Source: DASPPF01 sp032906705 | GTDB lineage: Archaea > Thermoproteota > Nitrososphaeria > Nitrososphaerales > Gagatemarchaeaceae | Assembly: GCA_032906705.1 (NCBI GenBank) | Contig: JAJTZC010000014.1 | Coordinates: 1-30,929 of the forward strand | Length of the DNA stretch: 30,929 nt | Direction of reading: 5' to 3' | Part shown: piece after piece, positions 15,873-22,420 of the stretch | Layout: each line of letters begins with the position of its first letter | Position numbering within the stretch: position 1 is the first letter of the stretch | The notes under the pieces: model-generated | Database searches by the model: none | Told to the model about the DNA's origin: nothing | Seen by the model: the letters and a program-made list of their open reading frames with translations, nothing else | Position numbers and translations under genes: made by a program

Positions 15873-16210
15873 TGATGGAAGGCACTCTGAGACACGAAAG
15901 GAGCGCACCTGAAGACTATCTCCTGGTGCACGGCCCCAAGAACTGGAACCCGTGGGCCTGGATAGCAGTAGTAGGCGGCCCGAAGGATGTCGTCTGCGAG
16001 AACTGTGGCGAGCCAGAGAAGAATCACGGCAAGGACGGTTACTGCGTGGACCTCGACGGCACGCCTACAGAGACAGTCTGGAAACCCAAGGCAGCCGCAC
16101 TTTCTGTCAAGGTAAAGAGGACAGACGAAGGCGTCGCGGTGGATATCTTCCGAAGAGAGCACGAAGATGAGGATCCGATCGCGTCGACCTACGCGTTCTT
16201 CAGTGAATGA
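15872..16210 (+). CDS. Hypothetical protein with a small Cys cluster, 112 aa
   Basis: ATG 15872 is 10 nt after AGGAGG at the end of the 68-bp repeat. Its middle has CENCGEPEKNHGKDGYC, a C-x2-C...H...C pattern that could hold zinc. The C-terminal half is strand-rich (AALSVKVKRTDEGVAVDIF). No catalytic motif. A role in nucleic-acid binding cannot be claimed from this alone. Confidence 0.65.
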   Translation: MMEGTLRHERSAPEDYLLVHGPKNWNPWAWIAVVGGPKDVVCENCGEPEKNHGKDGYCVDLDGTPTETVWKPKAAALSVKVKRTDEGVAVDIFRREHEDEDPIASTYAFFSE

Positions 16211-16242
16211 TTCGCAGACGCAACATGAGGAGACGAAAGAGA

Positions 16243-16677
16243 ATGCGTAATCTGAAGAAGACCAGACGCCAGATACACGTCTCCACCCGCAGCGGCGCAG
16301 GGCCGTTCGACCACACCTTCAGCACGCCCAACAATGTCCTTGACCTGGTGAGAGGGTGGCTGTGGTCTCCTGACAGGCCGTACACGCTGACCATCAGCGA
16401 GGGGAAGAACGGCGGGAAGAAGCACCTCTTCCTGTTCGATTTGGAGGTCCGGGACGGTGGGAACGAATACTTGCAATACGGCGTCGTCGAGGCGTATGAC
16501 GAGAAGCGGGCGGACAGGATAGCGCGAAAGAAGGCGGCGGGCTTCCTCGGGAGCAAGATGAAGTGGACGGACCACGACACCCTGGAGCCCGCAGACAACG
16601 GCGAGTATCGCATGGTCGAGTACAACGGCGTACAGGAGATGTCAGCGGAAGAGATCCTGAGGAGATTGATGTGGTGA
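16243..16677 (+). CDS. Hypothetical protein, 144 aa
   Basis: I choose ATG 16243, 10 nt after AGGAG (16228-16232). The frame is open back to ATG 16207 (156 aa) and would add a very Arg-rich leader (MIRRRNMRRRKR), which looks untranslated. The protein has a basic N-terminus, a Trp-containing middle (LDLVRGWLWSPDRPYTLTIS), and a helix with many Lys/Arg (DEKRADRIARKKAAGFLG). Function unknown. Confidence 0.6.
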   Translation: MRNLKKTRRQIHVSTRSGAGPFDHTFSTPNNVLDLVRGWLWSPDRPYTLTISEGKNGGKKHLFLFDLEVRDGGNEYLQYGVVEAYDEKRADRIARKKAAGFLGSKMKWTDHDTLEPADNGEYRMVEYNGVQEMSAEEILRRLMW

Positions 16678-16925
16678 TGGCAAGAGTCTACGCGTTCAAC
16701 ATAGGAGACTACGTCCAAGTGAAGGATGCCGATGGCAACTGTTTCATGGTCATGGGGACGATAAAGAAGCGGGCCCAGCTTCTTGAGCCTGACACGGCAC
16801 CCGACTTCGCTAAGGTGTACTATGTCGATGAGGGCATCGGCGAGCTCTTGACCGTCAGAGAGGAGGAAATCATCCGGGGAAGGCTGTTCCCGCTAGACGC
16901 AGAAGGAAATGTGGTCAGAGAATGA
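16677..16925 (+). CDS. Small hypothetical protein, 82 aa
   Basis: Starts at ATG 16677 (TGATG overlap) or GTG 16674; GAGGAG (16659-16664) serves either. Begins MARVYAFNIGDYVQVKDADG, with VYYVDEGIGELLTVREEEI further on, the look of a small SH3-like beta barrel such as phage proteins with an NIGDxV start. The assignment is weak. The longer open frame upstream of 16671 is Arg/Gly-rich and rejected. Confidence 0.6.
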   Translation: MARVYAFNIGDYVQVKDADGNCFMVMGTIKKRAQLLEPDTAPDFAKVYYVDEGIGELLTVREEEIIRGRLFPLDAEGNVVRE

Positions 16926-17329
16926 CAGCGAAGAGCGAACTCTTCGTGAACGAGGTCGTGCGCGACGCCGTGGAACCTCTAGTCAGGAAGGCAAAGACAG
17001 TCCCGAAGGACATCCAAATAGAAGTCGCAATACCGAAGGAATGGTTTGACATTTGGGACGACTCTCACTTTCCCGACGGAGGCGAGGCGGATATCTTCAC
17101 CAAGGAAGAGGTGAAGGGCGCACCGCCGAAGGGCGCAGAATGCTACGAACTCAGCGACGGGAGCAGATACTACCACAAAATCATCGGCACGGTGACCTGG
17201 GCAACCAAGTTCAGCATAGATGACATCGGCAACGGCAGGTACATTGTAGCTGAGCCCTCAAAGGTAAAGTTCACGCCCATGACGGAGCTCATTGACGGGA
17301 CTCTAGTCGACGACAGACTTCTAGGGTAG
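16922..17329 (+). CDS. Hypothetical protein, 135 aa
   Basis: Coupled to the upstream gene by an ATGA overlap. Acidic, mixed alpha/beta: an N-terminal helix (NEVVRDAVEPLVRKAKTV), then strands (IQIEVAIPKEWFDIWDD, GRYIVAEPSKVKF). Nothing points to an enzyme. Unrecognised. Confidence 0.62.
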   Translation: MTAKSELFVNEVVRDAVEPLVRKAKTVPKDIQIEVAIPKEWFDIWDDSHFPDGGEADIFTKEEVKGAPPKGAECYELSDGSRYYHKIIGTVTWATKFSIDDIGNGRYIVAEPSKVKFTPMTELIDGTLVDDRLLG

Positions 17330-17355
17330 GCGAGCAGGCAGGAAGGTAGCTGGAA

Positions 17356-17577
17356 ATGGAATGCGAAAGCGGAGGGACCCCGTTGCAGACACTGGAAGAC
17401 TTCGATCCCGAGCTGAAGAGGGAGAAGACCTACGCAGGGCTGGCCAATGCGATAGTGGCCGACTACGAGAAGCAGCTCGACGAGACCAAAGAAATCGTCG
17501 ATGAGAGGTCTCGGCTCGGAGCGACGAACGCTCACGGCTTCCTCACCGACAGGATAGATAAAGCTCTCCCTCGATGA
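17356..17577 (+). CDS. Small helical protein, 73 aa, possibly the first part of a broken gene
   Basis: ATG 17356 after GGAAGGTAG. Acidic and helical in the middle (YAGLANAIVADYEKQLDETK). Just before its stop the +1 frame opens (from 17558) and reads as good coding sequence with no usual start, so this may be the N-terminal part of a larger gene split by frame changes. Alternatively it is a complete small protein followed by an unusually initiated one. Confidence 0.5.
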   Translation: MECESGGTPLQTLEDFDPELKREKTYAGLANAIVADYEKQLDETKEIVDERSRLGATNAHGFLTDRIDKALPR

Positions 17578-17690
17578 CTTTGCGGTCCGAGCCCACGAGG
17601 CAGGCAAAGGCCACGGCTTCCGCAATTTGACAAACCTGAAGATGGCAGACAGCGGCTTAGGGAATGAAGGAATAACTCCCGTCGAGACTT
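17558..17690 (+). pseudogene. Coding-like stretch without a usual start, between two frames
   Basis: After TAG 17555-17557 the frame reads IKLSLDDFAVRAHEAGKGHG, then FRNLTNLKMADSGLGNEG, with neighbour-like codon choice. No ATG, GTG or TTG occurs before TTG 17627. From about 17691 coding quality moves by +1 into the frame of the 374-aa gene. A fragment or frameshifted piece of one longer gene (17356-18872) is the simplest reading; sequence error or real frameshifting are alternatives. Confidence 0.35.
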
Positions 17691-17747
17691 GTCTGCCCAG
17701 AGATAGAACAGCTGAGGGCCTGCCAGTTCTTCGACCACGGCCACGCC

Positions 17748-18872
17748 ATGTGCGTCTCGTGCTATGCGTTCCAGGACTATCCGATGCGCAAGCAGACGTC
17801 GAGGCACGTCCACAAGAAGACCCCGAAGAAGGGCCTGATACGCCTCGGAACGTACATAGAAGTCACGGAGGAGTTGTGGCGGCAGTTCAAGAAAGGCGAG
17901 GGCGCCTGGGAATGCTGCGGGGAGACCTGGCGACGCCCGGACTTCCCGAAGCGGAGCTACTTCCTCATCACCAGGGGGCTGAGAGAGCAGTCATTCTACG
18001 AAAGGGTCGCGGCCGACAGATACTGCGTCAACATACAGGTCAGCACCGACATCCTGGAGCGAGACCCTGAGAAGAACAAGAACCTCGAGTTCTACATTGA
18101 CTCGGGGATGGCGGAGACGCTGCCCACTGGCAAGGTCCTCATACCCTCCCGGCAGAAGCTCCTGTTCTTCCTGAAATACCCGAAGGTGATGTTCAGGTTC
18201 AAGACACTGACATCCAACGCGGGGGACTTCATCGCGCTCCAACGCGAGCTCGGGATACCCAAGTACAGGATCATGGAGACTCCACTGAGGACGGCGAAGG
18301 AGCCCCACGTCTACCAGACGGAGACCTACCTCGAGAAGGCAGGCTGGGACGCCCACGAGTTCGGGCGCTGCAACACGAGGTGCGAGGACTGCAAGCATGA
18401 GAACGGCATGCTCCTCTGCGCAGCGAGAGGCGAGATTCTACCAATCCTTCCGAAGACGCCGAGGGCTCCGCCGCCGCGCTACGACGTTCTCCACTTGAGA
18501 CTCCCGAGGGGCAAGCAATGGAAGAGCGAAGCAGCACGCTGCATGTTGGCCCACGGGGGCTCCTGCACAGTCCAGCAGGCATACGCGTGGTTCCTCAAGG
18601 ACTACCCGATCCTGGCTCACGGCAAGCCGGGCTGGCAGTTCAAGGTCCGGGTCGCCCTCCAGAGGGCGGGGATGAGAGTCTGCGAATTCTGCGGCGCCGA
18701 GCACAGGCGGCCACCGTACGTCAGGGGCGTCAAGCCCGCGCCGGTGACCAGCTGCTCGTCCTGCGGGACGAGACTGCGTCCGGTATGGACCGTCAGGCCC
18801 GAGCTCCGGCCACGGGAAGCCGAGGTCAGGCCGATGCAGACCGAGCTGGAAGCACCGGAAATCACAGGATAG
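17748..18872 (+). CDS. Multi-CxxC zinc-binding-like protein, 374 aa or longer
   Basis: First ATG is 17748 (MCVSCYAF). The frame is open to 17676 and the untranslated-looking part (CPEIEQLRACQFFDHGHA) adds Cys and His fitting a zinc site, so the real N-terminus probably lies further up. Cys pairs: CVSC (2-5), ECC (about 56), CNTRCEDC near 205 and CEFC...CSSC near the end. The middle alternates strands and helices (YCVNIQVSTDIL, VMFRFKTLTSNAGDF) like part of a TIM barrel. I considered a degenerate radical SAM or DUF5131-like protein, but there is no C-x3-C-x2-C. A helical module (SEAARCMLAHGGSCTVQQAY) precedes the last zinc ribbon. Confidence 0.65.
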   Translation: MCVSCYAFQDYPMRKQTSRHVHKKTPKKGLIRLGTYIEVTEELWRQFKKGEGAWECCGETWRRPDFPKRSYFLITRGLREQSFYERVAADRYCVNIQVSTDILERDPEKNKNLEFYIDSGMAETLPTGKVLIPSRQKLLFFLKYPKVMFRFKTLTSNAGDFIALQRELGIPKYRIMETPLRTAKEPHVYQTETYLEKAGWDAHEFGRCNTRCEDCKHENGMLLCAARGEILPILPKTPRAPPPRYDVLHLRLPRGKQWKSEAARCMLAHGGSCTVQQAYAWFLKDYPILAHGKPGWQFKVRVALQRAGMRVCEFCGAEHRRPPYVRGVKPAPVTSCSSCGTRLRPVWTVRPELRPREAEVRPMQTELEAPEITG

Positions 18873-18887
18873 ATGGGGAGGAGGTGG

Positions 18888-19085
18888 ATGAAAGAAATGG
18901 GAGACACGTATTGCATGAACGCCAGAAGTCGGTTGATGGACAAATGGGAAGCAGAGACTGGCAAGGGGCAGACAACGCAGGAAATCCGCGAATACTTGAT
19001 GGACGCTCTGTCGAACACACTCGAGCAGGTAGACGAGCTCGGCTTGATGGAACTGGAAGGCAGTTATGGCACGAAGGAGGACTGA
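18888..19085 (+). CDS. Small helical acidic protein, 65 aa
   Basis: GGAGGAGG (18877-18884) lies just before ATG 18888; ATG 18873 (70 aa) and ATG 18897 are alternatives in the same frame. The product is a run of helices (NARSRLMDKWEAETGKG, EIREYLMDALSNTLEQV). An AGGAGG (19075-19080) at its very end would suit a following gene, yet no usual start lies at the right distance. Unrecognised. Confidence 0.58.
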   Translation: MKEMGDTYCMNARSRLMDKWEAETGKGQTTQEIREYLMDALSNTLEQVDELGLMELEGSYGTKED

Positions 19086-19233
19086 AGTAAACTCGAAATT
19101 CAGATTCCACGGAAAGCACGGTCAGACGTGGACCGTCAACGCCGAAGACAGACCCGAGGCCTACGAAAGGATGGGGTTCGAGCACCCCGACGTCAGGCTC
19201 GACGAGATCAGTGGATGCGAGGAGGTGTTATGA
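19066..19233 (+). CDS. Small protein, second copy of the duplicated gene (55 aa from ATG)
   Basis: Paralogue of the 48-aa product at 15726: KFRFHGKHGQTWTVNAED, then an identical EAYERMGFEHPDVRLDEI. The nearest usual start is ATG 19066, inside the preceding gene, which adds a basic leader (MARRRTEVNS) absent from copy 1. The strong AGGAGG at 19075-19080 would instead favour initiation near 19087-19090, where the codons are GTA and AAC. So the start is unresolved: upstream ATG, or a non-standard codon. The stop TGA overlaps the next ATG. Confidence 0.6.
   Translation: MARRRTEVNSKFRFHGKHGQTWTVNAEDRPEAYERMGFEHPDVRLDEISGCEEVL
19159..19226 (+). repeat. 68-bp exact direct repeat, copy 2
   Basis: Identical to 15795-15862. 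Again it ends in the SD (AGGAGG, 19220-19225) for the downstream gene, so the duplicated unit links a small gene's end to a ribosome site. Confidence 0.92.
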
Positions 19234-19595
19234 TGAAACCGGAGCTGGCAGTAGCCGACCTAGAAGCGTTCAGGGTAGCGGCTCGGAAGCTCGGCGCGGC
19301 AAAGGTCGAAACTTGGAAACATGACGAGGAGGATGTGCGCGCCGGCAGGCAGAGCGCACCGGACTCGAAGTTCAAGTGGTGGACGTCCGCGGTCAGCGGT
19401 GGTTGCGGGTCCTCTGGTTGCCAATGCTCGCCGGGACTCTGGGTCTCCGCAAGCCAGGGAAACGGGGGTGCCGTCGCCCACTTCGGTGAGGGACCGTTTG
19501 GTAGAGGCACAGACAGCTTCTTCACAAGAAGGGACTATCGGAGCTGGCTAAGCTTCCAAAGACTGCTGAAGAGGGAAGCGTACAGTCCGCCGTAA
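19230..19595 (+). CDS. Hypothetical protein with Cys cluster, 121 aa
   Basis: ATG 19230 (or ATG 19233) follows the SD carried by the 68-bp repeat. The N-terminal half is helical (VADLEAFRVAARKLGAAKVE). The middle has SGGCGSSGCQCSPGLWVSAS, three Cys in close spacing plus a Trp, then a Gly-rich stretch. It is not homologous to the gene that follows the other repeat copy. Function unknown. Confidence 0.65.
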   Translation: MMKPELAVADLEAFRVAARKLGAAKVETWKHDEEDVRAGRQSAPDSKFKWWTSAVSGGCGSSGCQCSPGLWVSASQGNGGAVAHFGEGPFGRGTDSFFTRRDYRSWLSFQRLLKREAYSPP

Positions 19596-19601
19596 AGGAG
19601 G
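19596..19601 (+). promoter_or_regulatory. Strong SD preceding a putative ACG start
   Basis: AGGAGG directly after the TAA of the upstream gene, 9 nt before ACG 19611. No ATG, GTG or TTG in the frame lies at a usable distance. Confidence 0.6.
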
Positions 19602-19610
19602 TGGATAGCC

Positions 19611-19799
19611 ACGGAAGATAAGCGACCTGCAGGCAGGCTTCCGACCGTCAGATACTCTGAGATGCCAGGGGACCCTATCAAGACCTGGTTCTTCGACGAG
19701 AGGCTGAGGCAGCTGAGGAATGTCAAGAACCCGCACGACTTCGTGGACCTCAACGACTTCGAGGTCTTCTACTTCAAGGAAAATCTTGCCCCGCAATAG
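19611..19799 (+). CDS. Small protein, 62 aa, with putative ACG start
   Basis: The frame after TAA 19593-19595 reads as clear coding sequence: EDKRPAGRLPTVRYSEMPGD, then a helix (FFDERLRQLRNVKNPHDF) and an acidic aromatic end (DLNDFEVFYFKEN). It contains no ATG, GTG or TTG until an ATG at 19659 that would remove a quarter of it. ACG 19611 lies 9 nt from a perfect AGGAGG, the same spacing as ordinary starts in this window. An ATA at 19605 is only 3 nt away. The next gene has its own SD starting within this gene's stop codon. Function unknown. Confidence 0.5.
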   Translation, partial: TEDKRPAGRLPTVRYSEMPGDPIKTWFFDERLRQLRNVKNPHDFVDLNDFEVFYFKENLAPQ

Positions 19800-19812
19800 G
19801 AGGTGGAAAAAG

Positions 19813-20322
19813 GTGCTGTCGACAGAACTGACGAAATCGATGCACGACTCCGAATTCATGACGGCCAAGGAGAAGGCGCAGGTCGTGAAACAGTGGGATT
19901 CTTTCCTGCGGAGCCTTCTCGAAACGGATGAAGGGAGCGTCTCTACGGACTACGGCGGCGTTCTCCCCGAGAAGCAGTTCGGCCGCTTCACCAAGGGACT
20001 TTATCACCACTTGTCCCAACACTGCGAGTTCATCGCCCATTATGACAGGTCTGGCTTCTTTGCGGAGTACTTCCTCAACACGGAGGACACAATCAGGTTC
20101 CTCGGACAGTTCGACGCCGACACAGGGTTCAGGTCTGTAGAGTACGGGATGGACCTGTGGGTAAAGGACCCCCGCTACGCCGACGTGAACCGCGCGATGT
20201 GCGACATCCTGGCAACGCTAAAGGGGGAACTCTATGCGAACCTTCGAACGCGGGCAAGGGCCAACGACCTGGCCAAGGCGCAGGCCCTGCTGGCCAAGCA
20301 CGGCCTAACGATTCAGGCGTGA
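19813..20322 (+). CDS. Hypothetical protein, 169 aa
   Basis: GTG 19813 is 9 nt after AGGAGG (19798-19803), which overlaps the upstream TAG. The frame is open to 19720 but that part is Ser/Thr/Arg-rich shadow of the 62-aa gene. The protein is helical and soluble: FMTAKEKAQVVKQWDSFLRS, HHLSQHCEFIAHYDRSGFF and an Ala-rich end (DLAKAQALLAKHGLTIQA). No motif recognised. Confidence 0.68.
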   Translation: MLSTELTKSMHDSEFMTAKEKAQVVKQWDSFLRSLLETDEGSVSTDYGGVLPEKQFGRFTKGLYHHLSQHCEFIAHYDRSGFFAEYFLNTEDTIRFLGQFDADTGFRSVEYGMDLWVKDPRYADVNRAMCDILATLKGELYANLRTRARANDLAKAQALLAKHGLTIQA

Positions 20323-20331
20323 AGGGTCTCG

Positions 20332-20598
20332 ATGGAGAATTCCAACTTGCACAGGAAGAAACCTGCCGGGATGAAGACCACCGGCCGCAAGGAGATATAC
20401 GCCGTCAGCTACGAAATCCAGGAAGCGGCCGAAGATGTCAAGATGACACGAAAGGAGCTGAGGAAGTTCCTGAAGGCCAACGGCGGCGGAAAGCTGACCA
20501 AAGACAAGGGCGAATTCGAAGACGACTACGCTTCTGACTCGCTCGACTTTCTCCGCAGGGCCACGATATCGTGGGAACCGCTGAAAAAGGAGGCGTAG
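20332..20598 (+). CDS. Small basic/helical protein, 88 aa
   Basis: ATG 20332 after AAGGG; ATG 20371 is a possible internal start. Includes a possible helix-turn region (VKMTRKELRKFLKANGGGK) and an acidic, aromatic end. It might bind nucleic acid, but no family is recognised. SD-like GGAGG in its last codons leads into the next gene. Confidence 0.6.
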   Translation: MENSNLHRKKPAGMKTTGRKEIYAVSYEIQEAAEDVKMTRKELRKFLKANGGGKLTKDKGEFEDDYASDSLDFLRRATISWEPLKKEA

Positions 20599-20606
20599 AG
20601 GGAAGT

Positions 20607-20810
20607 ATGGACAAGGGAGAAGCGCGAAAGATAGCTGACGAGGTTCTCTTCCAGGCCTTCTGCCAGCTGAGGCAACACAACCCTGAGGCCTATGGAGACC
20701 TGCTCGAGTGGGCCGATGTGCTCGAGGAAGCCGTGCCTGAGGCGCTGAAGGTGCTGTTCGCCGACAACTCGTACGACCTCGGCATAATCGCCGAGAAGTC
20801 CAAAATCTAG
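20607..20810 (+). CDS. Small acidic helical protein, 67 aa
   Basis: ATG 20607 after GAGGGAAG. Entirely helical and acidic (ARKIADEVLFQAFCQLRQHN, DLLEWADVLEEAVPEALK). The TAG stop forms the first bases of the SD of the following ACG-start gene. Unrecognised. Confidence 0.62.
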   Translation: MDKGEARKIADEVLFQAFCQLRQHNPEAYGDLLEWADVLEEAVPEALKVLFADNSYDLGIIAEKSKI

Positions 20811-20814
20811 GAGG
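20809..20814 (+). promoter_or_regulatory. Strong SD preceding a second putative ACG start
   Basis: AGGAGG overlapping the upstream stop, 8 nt before ACG 20823; no usual start codon lies nearby in the coding frame. Confidence 0.6.
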
Positions 20815-20822
20815 CGGGATAT

Positions 20823-21062
20823 ACGCGGCCGATAACAGCGAACCAGCTAGAGCAAATCGGGGAGGCAGCCCTGAGGCTTGAGAAGATAGCCGACTCCTGG
20901 GGCGAACAAGAGGGCGACTTTCAGGGGCTGGCGCACAAGGGCGACGAACTCTTCGGGGAAGTCACCCGAACCGCGCTGAGCATCCAGAAGGTCATGGGCA
21001 TCGGCCACTTCAAGAGCAGGGGCGCGAGCAGTGCAGAGAAAACGACTCGAAAGAGGTGGTGA
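20823..21062 (+). CDS. Small helical protein, 79 aa, with putative ACG start
   Basis: From ACG 20823 the frame reads (M)RPITANQLEQIGEAALRLE, KIADSWGEQEGDF and a C-terminal helix, ending in a basic tail (EKTTRKRW). The only ATG in the frame is at about residue 58, far too late. The frame is closed upstream by TAG 20808-20810, so the start must lie in the 33 bp after the stop, where no ATG, GTG or TTG exists in this frame. Amphipathic helices dominate. Function unknown. Confidence 0.55.
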   Translation, partial: TRPITANQLEQIGEAALRLEKIADSWGEQEGDFQGLAHKGDELFGEVTRTALSIQKVMGIGHFKSRGASSAEKTTRKRW

Positions 21063-21068
21063 GCAAGG

Positions 21069-21251
21069 ATGGCGATGCGCCAAATGAGCAGGAGCAAGCT
21101 CGCAAAGAAGCTCAACAACCTGATTTACGAAGGAGACATCGACGGGCTGAGGGACGTCGTCACGAAGAACAGGGCGCTGGCCAAGAAGTGCCTACCGTAC
21201 CTTGCCAGCGACCCGTACCGCAGCATTGTGCTCCGGATCCTTTCGGAGTGA
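21069..21251 (+). CDS. Small basic helical protein, 60 aa
   Basis: ATG 21069, with an alternative ATG 21081. Basic N-terminus (RQMSRSKLAKKLNNLIYEGD) followed by helices (LRDVVTKNRALAKKCLPYLA). Resembles a short helical-repeat unit, but this is a shape impression only. It lies in a string of small genes with the same orientation and short spacing. Confidence 0.6.
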   Translation: MAMRQMSRSKLAKKLNNLIYEGDIDGLRDVVTKNRALAKKCLPYLASDPYRSIVLRILSE

Positions 21252-21256
21252 TTTCG

Positions 21257-21658
21257 ATGAGTTCAACGGACGAGCAATGGACGCGGCTCTTCGCCCAGGC
21301 CAAAGAACGCCTGAAGAAGCACGACTGCAAGGCCAGGCAGCCGGGCGACCTCCCCTCGGTGGACATCACCGCAGAAGAAAAGGTCGCCTCGACGACGCAG
21401 TGGGTTCTTGAGGACGACGGGCGCTTAGAGGCCAACGACGGGCTGGACGAGTCGTACAAGGAGGTCAACTTCCTCAAGGTCGAGTGCTCCGACTGTCAGG
21501 CGAGGCTGATTAGCGGGTGGAACTTCCGCAACATCAGCGACGGGAGCGTCAAGAATGTGGACGCACCCTTCCTTGAGGACGCCTGGAAGGTCCTCGAATC
21601 GGAGTACAGCGACCCCATCCACGCGACCGAGGACTGGGCCGCCATCGACATAGAATGA
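21257..21658 (+). CDS. Hypothetical protein, 133 aa
   Basis: ATG 21257 after GGAGTGA. N-terminal helix (DEQWTRLFAQAKERLKKHDC), acidic middle, then VECSDCQARLISGWNFRN with a CSDC pair that could be half of a metal site. The C-terminus is acidic. The longer frame from 21056 is rejected because it overlaps the 60-aa gene and is Gln/Arg/Pro-rich. Confidence 0.62.
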   Translation: MSSTDEQWTRLFAQAKERLKKHDCKARQPGDLPSVDITAEEKVASTTQWVLEDDGRLEANDGLDESYKEVNFLKVECSDCQARLISGWNFRNISDGSVKNVDAPFLEDAWKVLESEYSDPIHATEDWAAIDIE

Positions 21659-21676
21659 GGGAGGTGGTCAACGACA

Positions 21677-22240
21677 TTGGAACGTTTCGGACTGACGGAC
21701 GACGAAATGAAGGAGTACAAGGCCCTCACTGAGAAGTGGCGACAAAGCACGATGTCCAAGGGTCCATCGCTCACCGCCGAGGAAGAGGCCAGATACGAAG
21801 CGTTGGTCAAACGGACCGAGTACCAGTTCTGGCCTTGCGGAAAGGAGGCGCCCGAAGTCACCAAGATGATCGACACGGGCTTCTTCGTGGAGAATCCTGC
21901 GAACGAAGGAGACGCGAGGCCCGCTTCGATGTACTTCGAGCCTAATGAGGCGAAAAGGTATCTGAAGTCCCACCCCGGTTCACGCATCTGGACCCTGGTT
22001 GATGGTGACAACGATACGCAATGGCTGGAGCAGGGAGGGCATCTCGTCAACCGATTCGCCTACCTCATCGAGGACACTAAGTGGCCTGAAAGGATGCGCC
22101 TGGTAGATGAGGCCGCCAAAATACTTGGCACGAAGAGCTCTAGCTGGCTCAAGAGGTTCTCCGCGTATCTGGCGGAGAATCACGAGGGTGAACTCCTGCC
22201 CTGGCTTGAGCTGGTTGAAGCGGGTGAGCAGGTAGCTTGA
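21677..22240 (+). CDS. Hypothetical protein, 187 aa
   Basis: TTG 21677 after GGGAGGTGG. Begins ERFGLTDDEMKEYKALTEKW, all helical, then a mixed domain (RIWTLVDGDNDTQWLEQGGH) and a C-terminal helical part with AAKILGTKSSSWLKRFSAYL. Its stop overlaps the TTG of the next small gene. No function recognised. Confidence 0.68.
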   Translation: MERFGLTDDEMKEYKALTEKWRQSTMSKGPSLTAEEEARYEALVKRTEYQFWPCGKEAPEVTKMIDTGFFVENPANEGDARPASMYFEPNEAKRYLKSHPGSRIWTLVDGDNDTQWLEQGGHLVNRFAYLIEDTKWPERMRLVDEAAKILGTKSSSWLKRFSAYLAENHEGELLPWLELVEAGEQVA

Positions 22241-22389
22241 GCGTCGTACTGCCTCCGAAACGGTGCGGGTACGTCTGCTACAAGCACAAGCGTACGTGCG
22301 AGTCCACCCACTTTCGCAGCCAGGAGCACCACCATGAGGGCGGAGACCGCTCCTGCTTCTGGGTGTTGGCGCAAGCAAACCCGCTCTGA
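22237..22389 (+). CDS. Very small Cys/His-rich protein, 50 aa
   Basis: Starts at TTG 22237, overlapping the upstream TGA. Between residues 10 and 40 it has four Cys and five His (KRCGYVCYKHKRTCESTH, then QEHHHEGGDRSC), a dense metal-binding pattern. About 30 bp follow before the methyltransferase gene. Likely a small zinc protein; partner and role unknown. Confidence 0.6.
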   Translation: MSVVLPPKRCGYVCYKHKRTCESTHFRSQEHHHEGGDRSCFWVLAQANPL

Positions 22390-22420
22390 GTTGCTGCAAC
22401 AAAAACAGAGGTGATCTAGG

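Noticed and set aside
17748..18872. Radical SAM identity for the 374-aa Cys-rich protein
   Set aside because: CVSCYA resembles a radical SAM end, but no C-x3-C-x2-C is present even with the upstream extension; kept as a multi-CxxC protein.
22390..22400. Palindrome GTTGCTGCAAC before the methyltransferase gene
   Set aside because: Arms of 5 bp with a one-base centre are too short to call an operator, and it cannot fold as a terminator hairpin.
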